DNA from: an uncultured Bacillota bacterium
Lineage (GTDB): Bacteria; Bacillota; Clostridia; Peptostreptococcales; Anaerovoracaceae
Reading direction: 5' to 3'
Length of the DNA: 6,856 nt
NCBI GenBank assembly: GCA_946631075.1
Contig: CAMOZS010000087.1
Coordinates: forward strand, 1 to 6,856
Shown: positions 1 to 6,826 of the stretch, one piece after another
Position numbering within the stretch: position 1 is the stretch's first letter
Layout of the letters: each line of letters opens with the position of its first letter
Notes under the pieces: model-generated
The model's database searches: none
What the model saw: only the letters and a program-made list of their open reading frames with translations
What the model was told of the DNA's origin: nothing
Position numbers and translations under genes: made by a program

Positions 1-1664
<1,664 letters not shown>

Positions 1665-1668
<4 letters not shown>

Positions 1669-1693
1669 AACCGGCGTCATCATCTGATATACT
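1665..1693 (+). promoter_or_regulatory. Predicted sigma-A promoter for the metallophosphoesterase gene
   Basis: TTGAAA (1665-1670) and TATACT (1688-1693) are separated by exactly 17 bases, and TG at 1685-1686 gives an extended -10. Each hexamer matches consensus at 5 of 6 positions. The -35 overlaps the carB stop codon. Transcription would begin near 1700, only about four bases before the ATG at 1704, so a transcript from here would be almost leaderless. The spacing match is strong but it is a prediction, and read-through from carB is also likely. Confidence 0.5.
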
Positions 1694-1703
1694 CAAGGAC
1701 GTT

Positions 1704-2246
1704 ATGAAAATTCTGGTCATCGGAGATACACACGGCAAACTGAACAAGGTCAGGGATATCTGGCCCAAACTCAAAGATATCGATCTGATCGCCCATACGG
1801 GGGATCACTATTCGGACGCTCAGATGCTCCAGCAGCAGCTGGGCGTTCCGGTCGTTTCTGTGCGGGGAAACTGCGACAGCTCAGGACCGGACCAGCAGAT
1901 CATCGAGACCGAGTACGGACGGATCCTGCTGACCCACGGCCACAGGGACAATGTCAAGTACGACCTGACCATGCTCAAGTACAGGGCAATGGAGGAGGAC
2001 TGCAAGGCGGTCCTGTTCGGCCATACCCACACATCCCTGCTGACCGAAGACGAGGGTATCCGGTTCGTCAATCCCGGATCGCTCACCCTTCCCAGAGACA
2101 CCGCCGGCGGATCCTACGCTATCGTCAGGACCTCGGAGGATCGTTTCGACGCGTCCATCGTCTATTATTCCACTGTTATGGGCAGCAAAAAACCGCCCGA
2201 AGGCGGATTCCTCAAGTCTATACTCAATTACAGCGACAGGTTCTGA
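1704..2246 (+). CDS. YfcE/MJ0936-family metallophosphoesterase
   Basis: A 180-residue cytosolic dimetal phosphodiesterase of the calcineurin-like superfamily. Family members (E. coli YfcE, M. jannaschii MJ0936) hydrolyse phosphodiesters such as bis-pNPP in vitro; the physiological substrate is generally unknown. All metal-binding motifs are present: GDTHG (7-11), HTGDH (31-35), GNCD (55-58), THGH (77-80) and GHTH (106-109), followed by NPGS (123-126). It should therefore be active. The ATG at 1704 is chosen because it places the GDTHG strand at the N terminus as in the family, with AAGGA at 1695-1699, four bases away. An upstream TTG at 1665 overlaps the carB stop and would add 13 unrelated residues. 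The last 20 residues (KKPPEGG and beyond) form a tail after the core fold; the KKPPEGG codons coincide with a minus-strand terminator. Its stop codon abuts that of the convergent gene. Confidence 0.9.
   Translation: MKILVIGDTHGKLNKVRDIWPKLKDIDLIAHTGDHYSDAQMLQQQLGVPVVSVRGNCDSSGPDQQIIETEYGRILLTHGHRDNVKYDLTMLKYRAMEEDCKAVLFGHTHTSLLTEDEGIRFVNPGSLTLPRDTAGGSYAIVRTSEDRFDASIVYYSTVMGSKKPPEGGFLKSILNYSDRF
2187..2206 (-). terminator. Intrinsic terminator of the convergent small membrane gene, inside the phosphoesterase coding sequence
   Basis: Read on the minus strand the sequence is CCGCC-TTCG-GGCGG followed at once by six T. This is a five-pair all-GC stem with a C(UUCG)G tetraloop, one of the most stable hairpin loops, and a U tract: a textbook rho-independent terminator. 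It starts about 40 bases past the stop codon of the minus-strand gene. On the plus strand the same hairpin lacks a T tract, so it is directional. It encodes Lys-Lys-Pro-Pro-Glu-Gly-Gly of the phosphoesterase. Confidence 0.85.
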
Positions 2247-2450
2247 TCAGAGAGCCATCACCCTGACGATAATCATCACGAACAGGACAATGAAGCCGAT
2301 GGTCTCCACCAGAAGAAGGATCTTCAGGACGCCGCGGATCTTCTCCGGCACGTTCCCTCTGAAACCGCTGGAGAGCGTCAGTCCCATATTCCATGCTAAA
2401 ACGATCAGCACCACCAGTCCGAAACCGAGTGCGGTGAACAAAATATACAT
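2247..2450 (-). CDS. Small two-helix membrane protein of unknown function
   Basis: A 67-residue protein that I do not recognise. It has two hydrophobic stretches likely to span the membrane (about residues 3-27 and 43-66), joined by a short polar, net basic loop (SSGFRGNVPEKIRG). Three things support it as a real gene rather than a shadow. It lies in a stretch with no competing plus-strand gene. It has a strong ribosome binding site, AGGAAAGGA at 2458-2466 on the minus strand, seven bases from its ATG. It also has a promoter-like sequence upstream and an excellent intrinsic terminator downstream. It converges on the phosphoesterase gene: their stops share the six bases TGATCA (2244-2249) with no base between them. 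Function cannot be inferred; it could be a membrane subunit or a small stress or regulatory protein. Confidence 0.8.
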   Translation of the reverse strand: MYILFTALGFGLVVLIVLAWNMGLTLSSGFRGNVPEKIRGVLKILLLVETIGFIVLFVMIIVRVMAL

Positions 2451-2484
2451 ACGAGTTTCCTTTCCTGCTTCAATTCACCATATA

Positions 2485-2513
2485 ATACTATCAGACTTTC
2501 TGCGCCTGCGCAA
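2485..2513 (-). promoter_or_regulatory. Possible promoter of the small membrane protein gene
   Basis: On the minus strand, TTGCGC (2513-2508) lies 17 bases before TAGTAT (2490-2485), with TG one base upstream of the latter (extended -10, TGATAGTAT). An overlapping TATTAT (2487-2482) is an alternative -10. The expected start near 2478 leaves a leader of about 25-30 bases that contains the AGGAAAGGA site. The -35 is weak, so confidence is limited. Confidence 0.4.
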
Positions 2514-2520
2514 GCAGAAT

Positions 2521-2553
2521 CGACGGCAGTTCCATTGACTGGCCGTCGGTTTT
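2521..2553 (+). terminator. Hairpin with short T tract: terminator for plus-strand read-through, or operator
   Basis: CGACGGCAGT (2521-2530) pairs with ACTGGCCGTCG (2538-2548) through ten base pairs with one bulged G and a seven-base loop. TTTT follows at 2550-2553. On the plus strand this resembles an intrinsic terminator that could stop transcripts running on from carB and the phosphoesterase gene, which otherwise have no terminator of their own. No T tract follows on the minus strand. The right arm overlaps the -35 hexamer of the downstream promoter, so the inverted repeat could equally be a repressor binding site. Confidence 0.5.
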
Positions 2554-2563
2554 CAAGTACAAT
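2535..2563 (+). promoter_or_regulatory. Predicted sigma-A promoter of the second operon
   Basis: TTGACT (2535-2540), a 17-base spacer and TACAAT (2558-2563) match consensus at five of six positions in each hexamer. Transcription would start near 2570, giving a leader of about 43 bases before the ATG at 2613. It is the only good plus-strand promoter I see before the tightly packed genes from 2613 to the end of the window, so it probably drives them all. Confidence 0.75.
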
Positions 2564-2593
2564 AATTTGGGATAGAACCGGTATTATGAGCTT

Positions 2594-2600
2594 AGGAGGA
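2594..2600 (+). promoter_or_regulatory. Ribosome binding site that sets the start of the MoaA-like gene
   Basis: AGGAGGA is a near-perfect Shine-Dalgarno sequence 12 bases before the ATG at 2613, slightly longer than the usual spacing. An in-frame ATG at 2586 lies upstream of this site, has no Shine-Dalgarno of its own, and would translate through it; it is therefore not the preferred start. Confidence 0.7.
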
Positions 2601-2612
2601 AACAGCTTTTTT

Positions 2613-3062
2613 ATGGAAAACAAGGCAGCTGAAGAAAAAAGGATCGTGACGGACGGACAGGACCTGGAGCAGACCGCCCAAAAGCTGAGGGAGGACGGGG
2701 TCACCGACGTTACGATCGTTGTCAATACGCTTAATTATACAAGATATGAGAAAACCAACGAAGGCAAGAAACTGCAGCCGGTGATCGACGGGATCAACGC
2801 GGCTGTCGGCGCGGGACTGAATGTGCGTCTGGAAGTGGCCCTGGAAGAGGGATTCAACGATGACGAGATCCTGGATTTCCTGCAGCTGACCTTCCAGCAT
2901 AAATACGATATCGTCTTTCTGCCCACCATGGACTTTGAGGCGATCAAAGAGAAAATGCCCCTCCTGAGAAAGGTGGACGGGGATTTCGGCGATGTCGACA
3001 TGTACAAATACGCCATCGCCAGAGGCCGGATCGGATTTAAGAAAGAGTCGGGAGCAAACTGA
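2613..3062 (+). CDS. Cysteine-free MoaA-like half-barrel protein
   Basis: A 149-residue protein whose body aligns by eye with the middle and end of MoaA, the radical SAM GTP 3',8-cyclase of molybdenum cofactor synthesis. RIVTDG (10-15) matches the TTNG strand. LREDGVTDVTIVVNTLN (25-41) matches the usual LKEAGLDRVNVSLDTLD. PVIDGINAAVGAGLNV (56-71) and GFNDDEILDF (80-89) match the following helix and the strongly conserved NDDEI segment. GRIGF (138-142) resembles the MoaA GxIGFI strand. The N-terminal part carrying CxxxCxxC and the GGEP SAM motif is absent, as is the C-terminal cluster domain, and the protein has no cysteine at all. It cannot bind an Fe-S cluster through cysteine, so radical SAM catalysis is excluded. 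It is probably a binding or scaffold protein. No moa gene is nearby. It is followed after 3 bases by the Fic-like gene, so the two are likely co-translated. The match to MoaA is an inference from motifs; the function is unknown. Confidence 0.85.
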   Translation: MENKAAEEKRIVTDGQDLEQTAQKLREDGVTDVTIVVNTLNYTRYEKTNEGKKLQPVIDGINAAVGAGLNVRLEVALEEGFNDDEILDFLQLTFQHKYDIVFLPTMDFEAIKEKMPLLRKVDGDFGDVDMYKYAIARGRIGFKKESGAN

Positions 3063-3065
3063 GCC

Positions 3066-3815
3066 ATGACAGAGAAGAACGTACACGAAGAACTGTACAG
3101 AATGCGGATCGAACTGGCCGCCATGATGAAGAACAACCGGCTGCTGCGGTCGGCTGTACAGGAAGTCAACCGGATCGACATGGTCCGGGCGGCTCTGATC
3201 CTGCGCAGCTCCAACCACGATAAGGTGCCGGTGGAGAAGATCCTGGAAGGGCAGCTTCCCAAGGAGGTGCCGGTCAAGGATTATGTCTTCATCGAGAATT
3301 TCAGCAACCTGGTCCGGATCGCCAACAGCAATCTGGATATGGGGAATTCTCTGGACAAGCACCTGCTGGTCAGCGGATACCGGGTCCTCTCAGAGAATGA
3401 GAACGGATACTACCGCAAGTCGAATCCGGTCGTCTACGCCTTCAATCACGTGCCGCCCCACGCGGTGGACGTGGAGGACAGGCTGGATGATTTCCTGCGC
3501 AAGGTCTACAGCAGGGAGTCGGGAAACAATATCGTACTGAAGGCAATGTATATCCACAATAAGATCATCGACATCTACCCCTTTGAGGATTACAACGGGG
3601 AGCTGGCTATCTTTGCCCTGAATTACTATCTGCTGGAGAACGGGCTGGCCCCGATCAGCATGGCGCTGACCCGGCAGGACTATACCAGCCAGGTCTCGGA
3701 CTGTCTTAAGGGCATCCATCAGGAGGCCTTCTATCAGTTCCTGTGCGGAGCCATCTACGACAAGATGAACGGGACCCTTGAAGCCTGCAGAGAATACATC
3801 AGAAATCAGGAGTAG
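3066..3815 (+). CDS. Degenerate Fic-domain protein lacking the catalytic histidine
   Basis: A 249-residue protein with the layout of a Fic protein. Fic enzymes usually transfer AMP to target hydroxyls using a loop HPFx(D/E)GNGR. Here the loop is YPFEDYNGE at 171-179: His is Tyr171, the first Gly is Tyr176, and Arg is Glu179, while Pro172, Phe173, Asp175, Asn177 and Gly178 remain. Flanking family features are kept: GYYRKSNPVV (114-123) for the GxYR strand, FNHVPPHAVDVEDRLDDFL (126-144) for the region before the core helix, and AMYIHNKIIDI (160-170) leading into the loop. The position of the N-terminal inhibitory SSxIEG motif appears to read SSNHDK (48-53), without its Glu. Loss of the base His and the ATP-binding Arg argues against AMP transfer. 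A binding role or a changed chemistry is possible. The start is ATG 3066, with GGGAG at 3050-3054, which overlaps the end of the previous gene. It sits between the MoaA-like gene and the membrane protein gene. Confidence 0.85.
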   Translation: MTEKNVHEELYRMRIELAAMMKNNRLLRSAVQEVNRIDMVRAALILRSSNHDKVPVEKILEGQLPKEVPVKDYVFIENFSNLVRIANSNLDMGNSLDKHLLVSGYRVLSENENGYYRKSNPVVYAFNHVPPHAVDVEDRLDDFLRKVYSRESGNNIVLKAMYIHNKIIDIYPFEDYNGELAIFALNYYLLENGLAPISMALTRQDYTSQVSDCLKGIHQEAFYQFLCGAIYDKMNGTLEACREYIRNQE

Positions 3816-3817
3816 GA

Positions 3818-5143
3818 ATGAGACGGATCAAACTGGAAAAACAGCATTACCAATGGGGACTGACGGCATTTCTGGTGATCGTCTGCTGCGTTCTGGCCTT
3901 TTTCGCCATCTATCGCTTCGACGTGATCCAGCGCTTTTTCAGCTTTACTGTCGATGTCCTGTCTCCCTTCATCTACGGCCTGGTCATGGCCTATCTGATC
4001 TGTCCCATCTATAACATGACGGTGCGGGGGACCTACGGGATCCTGAACCGGGGGACCATGAAGCTGAAGCATGACATGGCCATTGCCAAGAGCGTGGGGA
4101 CCATCATCTCGGTCGCCCTGATCCTGGTCGTTCTGGGAGGGGTGTTCTGGATGATCATTCCGGGGCTGGTCAACAGCGTGATCAACGTCGTCGACATCCT
4201 GCCGGGAGGCCTGCATAAGCTGAACCTGTGGATCGACGCCAAGATGGCCAACCTTCCCATCGCTCAGGAAACGATCGATGAATGGATCAGCGCCCTGACC
4301 AAGAGGGCCATAGAATTCGCGACGGATACCATCCTGCCTCACTCCCAGTCCCTGGCGGCCGGGGTGTCCCAGGGAGTCATCGGCGCTCTGGGATTCGTGA
4401 TGGATTTCATCATCGGGATCATCATTTCCGTTTACTTCCTGAACAGCAAGGACACCTTCCTTGCCCAGATCAAGAAGATCATCGTCGCCAATTTCAAGGA
4501 GAATACAGTAGAGGAGATCTTCACCGGAGCCGCCTTCACCAACAAGACATTCGGCGGATTCATCAGCGGCAAGATCATCGATTCGGTGATCATCGGCATC
4601 ATCTGCTTCCTGGTGATGAGCATATTCGGCTGGGAGTATTCCCTCCTGATCAGCTGCATCGTCGGGATCACCAATATCATCCCGTTTTTCGGCCCCTTCA
4701 TCGGAGCCATCCCGTCGGCCCTGCTCCTGATCATGGTCAATCCCATGCACGCCCTGTACTTCATCATCTTCGTGCTGATCCTGCAGCAGTTTGACGGCAA
4801 CATCCTGGGACCCAAGATCCTGGGCGACAGCACAGGGCTGGAGAGTTTCTGGGTACTGTTCGCGGTCCTGGTCGGCGGCGGCCTGTTCGGCTTCGTCGGC
4901 ATGGTCATCGGTATCCCGGTCTTCGCGGTGATCTACTACTACATCGGAAGGACCCTCAACCGCAAGCTTGAGCGCAAGGGATTCTCAACGGATCTCAAGG
5001 ACTACCGGATCGATCCCTACCGGACCAAGAGGCCCAAAGGCAAGGGCCGCAGGCTCTTCCCGGGCTTAGGGAAAAAGGCTGGCAGATCCGCAGAAGAAGA
5101 CAAGGAAGGGACAGAATCAGATGAGGACAGAAATGATCAGTGA
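3818..5143 (+). CDS. AI-2E family transporter (PerM-like membrane protein)
   Basis: A 441-residue polytopic inner membrane protein of the AI-2E transporter family (Pfam PF01594), which includes E. coli TqsA and PerM and some Na+/H+ antiporters. Hydrophobic segments lie at about 13-33, 44-65, 90-118, 188-210, 245-262, 268-288, 295-325 and 338-370. A less hydrophobic stretch follows the third segment (about 118-180), as is typical. Family signatures are visible: NIIPFFGPFIGAIPS near 286-300 and QQFDGNILGPKILGDSTGL near 322-341. The N terminus is basic (MRRIKLEK). The C terminus has an unusual soluble tail of about 65 residues, first basic (KRPKGKGRR) and then acidic. The substrate cannot be read; the autoinducer-2 name should not be taken as evidence for AI-2. 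AGGAG at 3808-3812, inside the end of the Fic-like gene, lies five bases from the ATG. Its 3' end overlaps murB by 23 bases. Confidence 0.93.
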   Translation: MRRIKLEKQHYQWGLTAFLVIVCCVLAFFAIYRFDVIQRFFSFTVDVLSPFIYGLVMAYLICPIYNMTVRGTYGILNRGTMKLKHDMAIAKSVGTIISVALILVVLGGVFWMIIPGLVNSVINVVDILPGGLHKLNLWIDAKMANLPIAQETIDEWISALTKRAIEFATDTILPHSQSLAAGVSQGVIGALGFVMDFIIGIIISVYFLNSKDTFLAQIKKIIVANFKENTVEEIFTGAAFTNKTFGGFISGKIIDSVIIGIICFLVMSIFGWEYSLLISCIVGITNIIPFFGPFIGAIPSALLLIMVNPMHALYFIIFVLILQQFDGNILGPKILGDSTGLESFWVLFAVLVGGGLFGFVGMVIGIPVFAVIYYYIGRTLNRKLERKGFSTDLKDYRIDPYRTKRPKGKGRRLFPGLGKKAGRSAEEDKEGTESDEDRNDQ

Positions 5144-6047
5144 ACGGATCGGAGATGAACTTCGAGAGATCGCGGGCGCGGACCGGGTAATCAAGGACGC
5201 GCCCATGTCAAAATACACATCGTTTCGGGCAGGCGGGAAAGCGGATTTTCTCGTCGATGCTTCGTCCGGGGAGAAACTGCAGGAGATCCTGCGCTTTCTC
5301 AGCCGGGAGGACATCCCCCACATGATCCTGGGCAACGGGTCCAACGTCCTGGTAAGGGACGGCGGATACCGGGGGGTGATCGTGCGGATGGGCGAAGCCT
5401 TCAACTACATGAGGATCGAGGACAGCACCCTGATCTGCGGAAGCGGTGTTTCTCTTGCCATGGCTGCAAAGGCTGCGGCTAACGCTTCTCTGAGCGGCCT
5501 GGAATTCGCTTCCGGTATTCCGGGAAGCGTTGGCGGAGGCGTCTTCATGAACGCCGGCGCCTATGGCGGAGAGATCAGGAATATTCTTAAGAACGCCGTT
5601 CTCATCAGCGGGGACGGATCAGCCTTTGCACAGGCAGGTCCGGATGAGCTGGAGATGGGATACCGCCACACGAGACTCCACGAGACCGGGGAGATCGTTA
5701 CCGAGGCGGCATTTGAGCTGGAGCCGGGCGATCCTAAGGAGATCCTGGCTTTGATGGCGGATCTGACCGCCAGACGAAATGAAAAACAGCCGGTGACCTA
5801 TCCGAGCGCGGGCAGCTTTTTCAAGAGGCCTGAAGGATACTTCGCCGGGAAACTGATACAGGACGCAGGACTGAAGGGTCTGTCGGTGGGCGGCGCTCAG
5901 GTGTCGCAGCTGCACAGCGGTTTTATCATCAATACGGGAGGGGCAAGCGCGACGGATATTCTGCAGCTGATGCAGATCGTTCAGGCCAGAGTATTGGATC
6001 AGTTCGGCGTGGCTTTGGAACCGGAGGTAAGAATCATTGGAGAATGA
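5121..6047 (+). CDS. murB: UDP-N-acetylenolpyruvoylglucosamine reductase
   Basis: MurB is the cytosolic FAD enzyme that reduces UDP-GlcNAc-enolpyruvate to UDP-MurNAc with NADPH, the second committed step of peptidoglycan synthesis. The 308 residues match the length of Gram-positive type II MurB. Visible motifs: KYTSFRAGGKADFLV (31-45) and GNGSNVLV (71-78) of the FAD-binding domain; LEFASGIPGSVGGGVFMNAGAYGGE (127-151, GIPGS phosphate-binding loop); YRHT with Arg182; PSAGSFFKRP (228-237) with Ser232, the expected proton donor to the enolate; LHSGFIIN (264-271); and LEPEVRIIG (299-307) with active-site Glu302. It appears fully functional. The ATG at 5121 is supported by AAGGAAGGG at 5102-5110, ten bases upstream. 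An in-frame ATG at 5133 (with AGGA at 5124-5127) is possible and would shorten it by four residues. It overlaps the gene before by 23 bases and the gene after by 11, suggesting translational coupling. Confidence 0.96.
   Translation: MRTEMISERIGDELREIAGADRVIKDAPMSKYTSFRAGGKADFLVDASSGEKLQEILRFLSREDIPHMILGNGSNVLVRDGGYRGVIVRMGEAFNYMRIEDSTLICGSGVSLAMAAKAAANASLSGLEFASGIPGSVGGGVFMNAGAYGGEIRNILKNAVLISGDGSAFAQAGPDELEMGYRHTRLHETGEIVTEAAFELEPGDPKEILALMADLTARRNEKQPVTYPSAGSFFKRPEGYFAGKLIQDAGLKGLSVGGAQVSQLHSGFIINTGGASATDILQLMQIVQARVLDQFGVALEPEVRIIGE
6023..6027 (+). promoter_or_regulatory. Ribosome binding site that supports a TTG start
   Basis: GGAGG inside the end of murB lies nine bases before the TTG at 6037. 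No in-frame ATG occurs before the catalytic DLHTHT motif, so this site is what identifies the TTG as the start of the PHP-domain gene. Confidence 0.8.
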
Positions 6048-6786
6048 ACTGAAAGCATCAGATTTTGAACTGCTGTATGACCTTCATACACATACCACCT
6101 ATTCCCACGGCAAGGGGAGCGTGGAGGATAACGTACGCTCGGCGATGAGCAAGGGGCTGGGATATATCGCCATCTCCGACCACGGTCCGGGGCATCTCTT
6201 CTACGGGATCAACCGGAACGATTTCCCCAATCTCAAGAACGATATAGAGAAAATGAATGTGAAGTTTCCCAAGCTCATGGTGAAGATGAGCGTGGAAGCC
6301 AATACGGTCCACGGAGGAAACGGACTGGACATCAAGCCGGAGGAATTCGAGGAATTCGATTTCGTCATCGCCGGCTTCCATTTCGGACTGTTCGGCTGCA
6401 GTTCGGTCCACAACTGGCTCTGGAGCCACGGGCTCAAGTGGGGCGAGGCCAAGCTGCGGGAGAAGAATACCAAGATGATCATTCACGCCCTGCGGGAAAA
6501 CGACATCGCCATCCTGACCCATCCCGGGGACAAGGGCCCCTTTGATATCAAGGCCATCGCGGAGGTGTGCGCTGAGACCAACACCCTGATGGAGATCAAC
6601 TGCAGACATGATCACCTGACCGATGAGGAGATCCGGATCGCCATGAGCGTTCCCACGGTCAAGTTCATCCTGAGCAGCGACGCTCATGTGCCGGAGAAGG
6701 TGGGAGACTGCCGGGTGGGCCTTGAGCGGGCTCTGCGGGCAGGACTGAATCCGGACAGGATCGTGAATATAAGGAGAAAAGGATAA
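6037..6786 (+). CDS. PHP-domain metal-dependent phosphoesterase
   Basis: A 249-residue stand-alone PHP protein of the YcdX/histidinol-phosphatase-like type, a cytosolic trinuclear-metal phosphatase or phosphodiesterase. All expected metal ligands are visible: DLHTHT with His17 and His19, His24 in TYSHG, ISDH with Asp48 and His49, Glu87 (SVEAN), His115 (AGFHFG), His162 (THPG) and SSDAH with Asp215 and His217. It should be catalytically competent; the substrate is unknown. The start is TTG 6037, backed by GGAGG at 6023-6027, and overlaps murB by 11 bases. A PHP protein between murB and rapZ is, from what I know of Clostridia, a recurring gene order, which suggests a link to cell envelope or amino-sugar regulation rather than to histidine synthesis (no his gene is near). 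It ends in TAA, 40 bases before rapZ. Confidence 0.93.
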   Translation: MENELKASDFELLYDLHTHTTYSHGKGSVEDNVRSAMSKGLGYIAISDHGPGHLFYGINRNDFPNLKNDIEKMNVKFPKLMVKMSVEANTVHGGNGLDIKPEEFEEFDFVIAGFHFGLFGCSSVHNWLWSHGLKWGEAKLREKNTKMIIHALRENDIAILTHPGDKGPFDIKAIAEVCAETNTLMEINCRHDHLTDEEIRIAMSVPTVKFILSSDAHVPEKVGDCRVGLERALRAGLNPDRIVNIRRKG

Positions 6787-6790
6787 GCAT

Positions 6791-6822
6791 AGCGGGAAGA
6801 AAGCGGGAAGAAAGCGGAAGGA
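6791..6822 (+). repeat. Purine-rich 11-bp tandem repeat in the rapZ leader
   Basis: Two identical copies of AGCGGGAAGAA (6791-6801, 6802-6812) are followed by a degenerate third, AGCGGAAGGA (6813-6822). The third copy contains GGAAGGA, four bases before the rapZ ATG at 6827, and serves as its ribosome binding site. The repeats fill most of the 40-base gap after the PHP gene and offer several weak Shine-Dalgarno-like sites in a row. Confidence 0.85.
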
Positions 6823-6826
6823 CACC

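Noticed and set aside
2498..2519. TTCTGC/GCAGAA inverted repeat as a separate terminator
   Set aside because: No T tract follows on either strand and the loop contains a competing TGCGC/GCGCA palindrome; it is probably part of the promoter region only.
2290..2538. 82-residue plus-strand frame opposite the small membrane gene
   Set aside because: No ribosome binding site and low-complexity basic composition. The minus-strand gene has a good ribosome binding site, membrane segments and a terminator.
2535..2612. Longer N terminus for the MoaA-like protein, from TTG 2535 or ATG 2586
   Set aside because: TTG 2535 is the -35 hexamer itself, upstream of the expected transcript start. ATG 2586 lies before the AGGAGGA site and has no Shine-Dalgarno of its own.
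2592..3362. 256-residue minus-strand frame opposite the MoaA-like gene and the start of the Fic-like gene
   Set aside because: Both plus-strand genes have promoters, ribosome binding sites and family motifs; this frame has none.
3806..4750. 314-residue open frame on the minus strand opposite the AI-2E family gene
   Set aside because: Its extreme Asp/His/Gln richness mirrors the Ile/Val/Met codons of the membrane protein on the other strand; it has no recognisable fold.
4282..4794. 170-residue plus-strand frame inside the membrane protein gene
   Set aside because: It is a +1 shadow of the transporter reading frame, with Arg/His/Gln/Pro-rich composition and no start signal.
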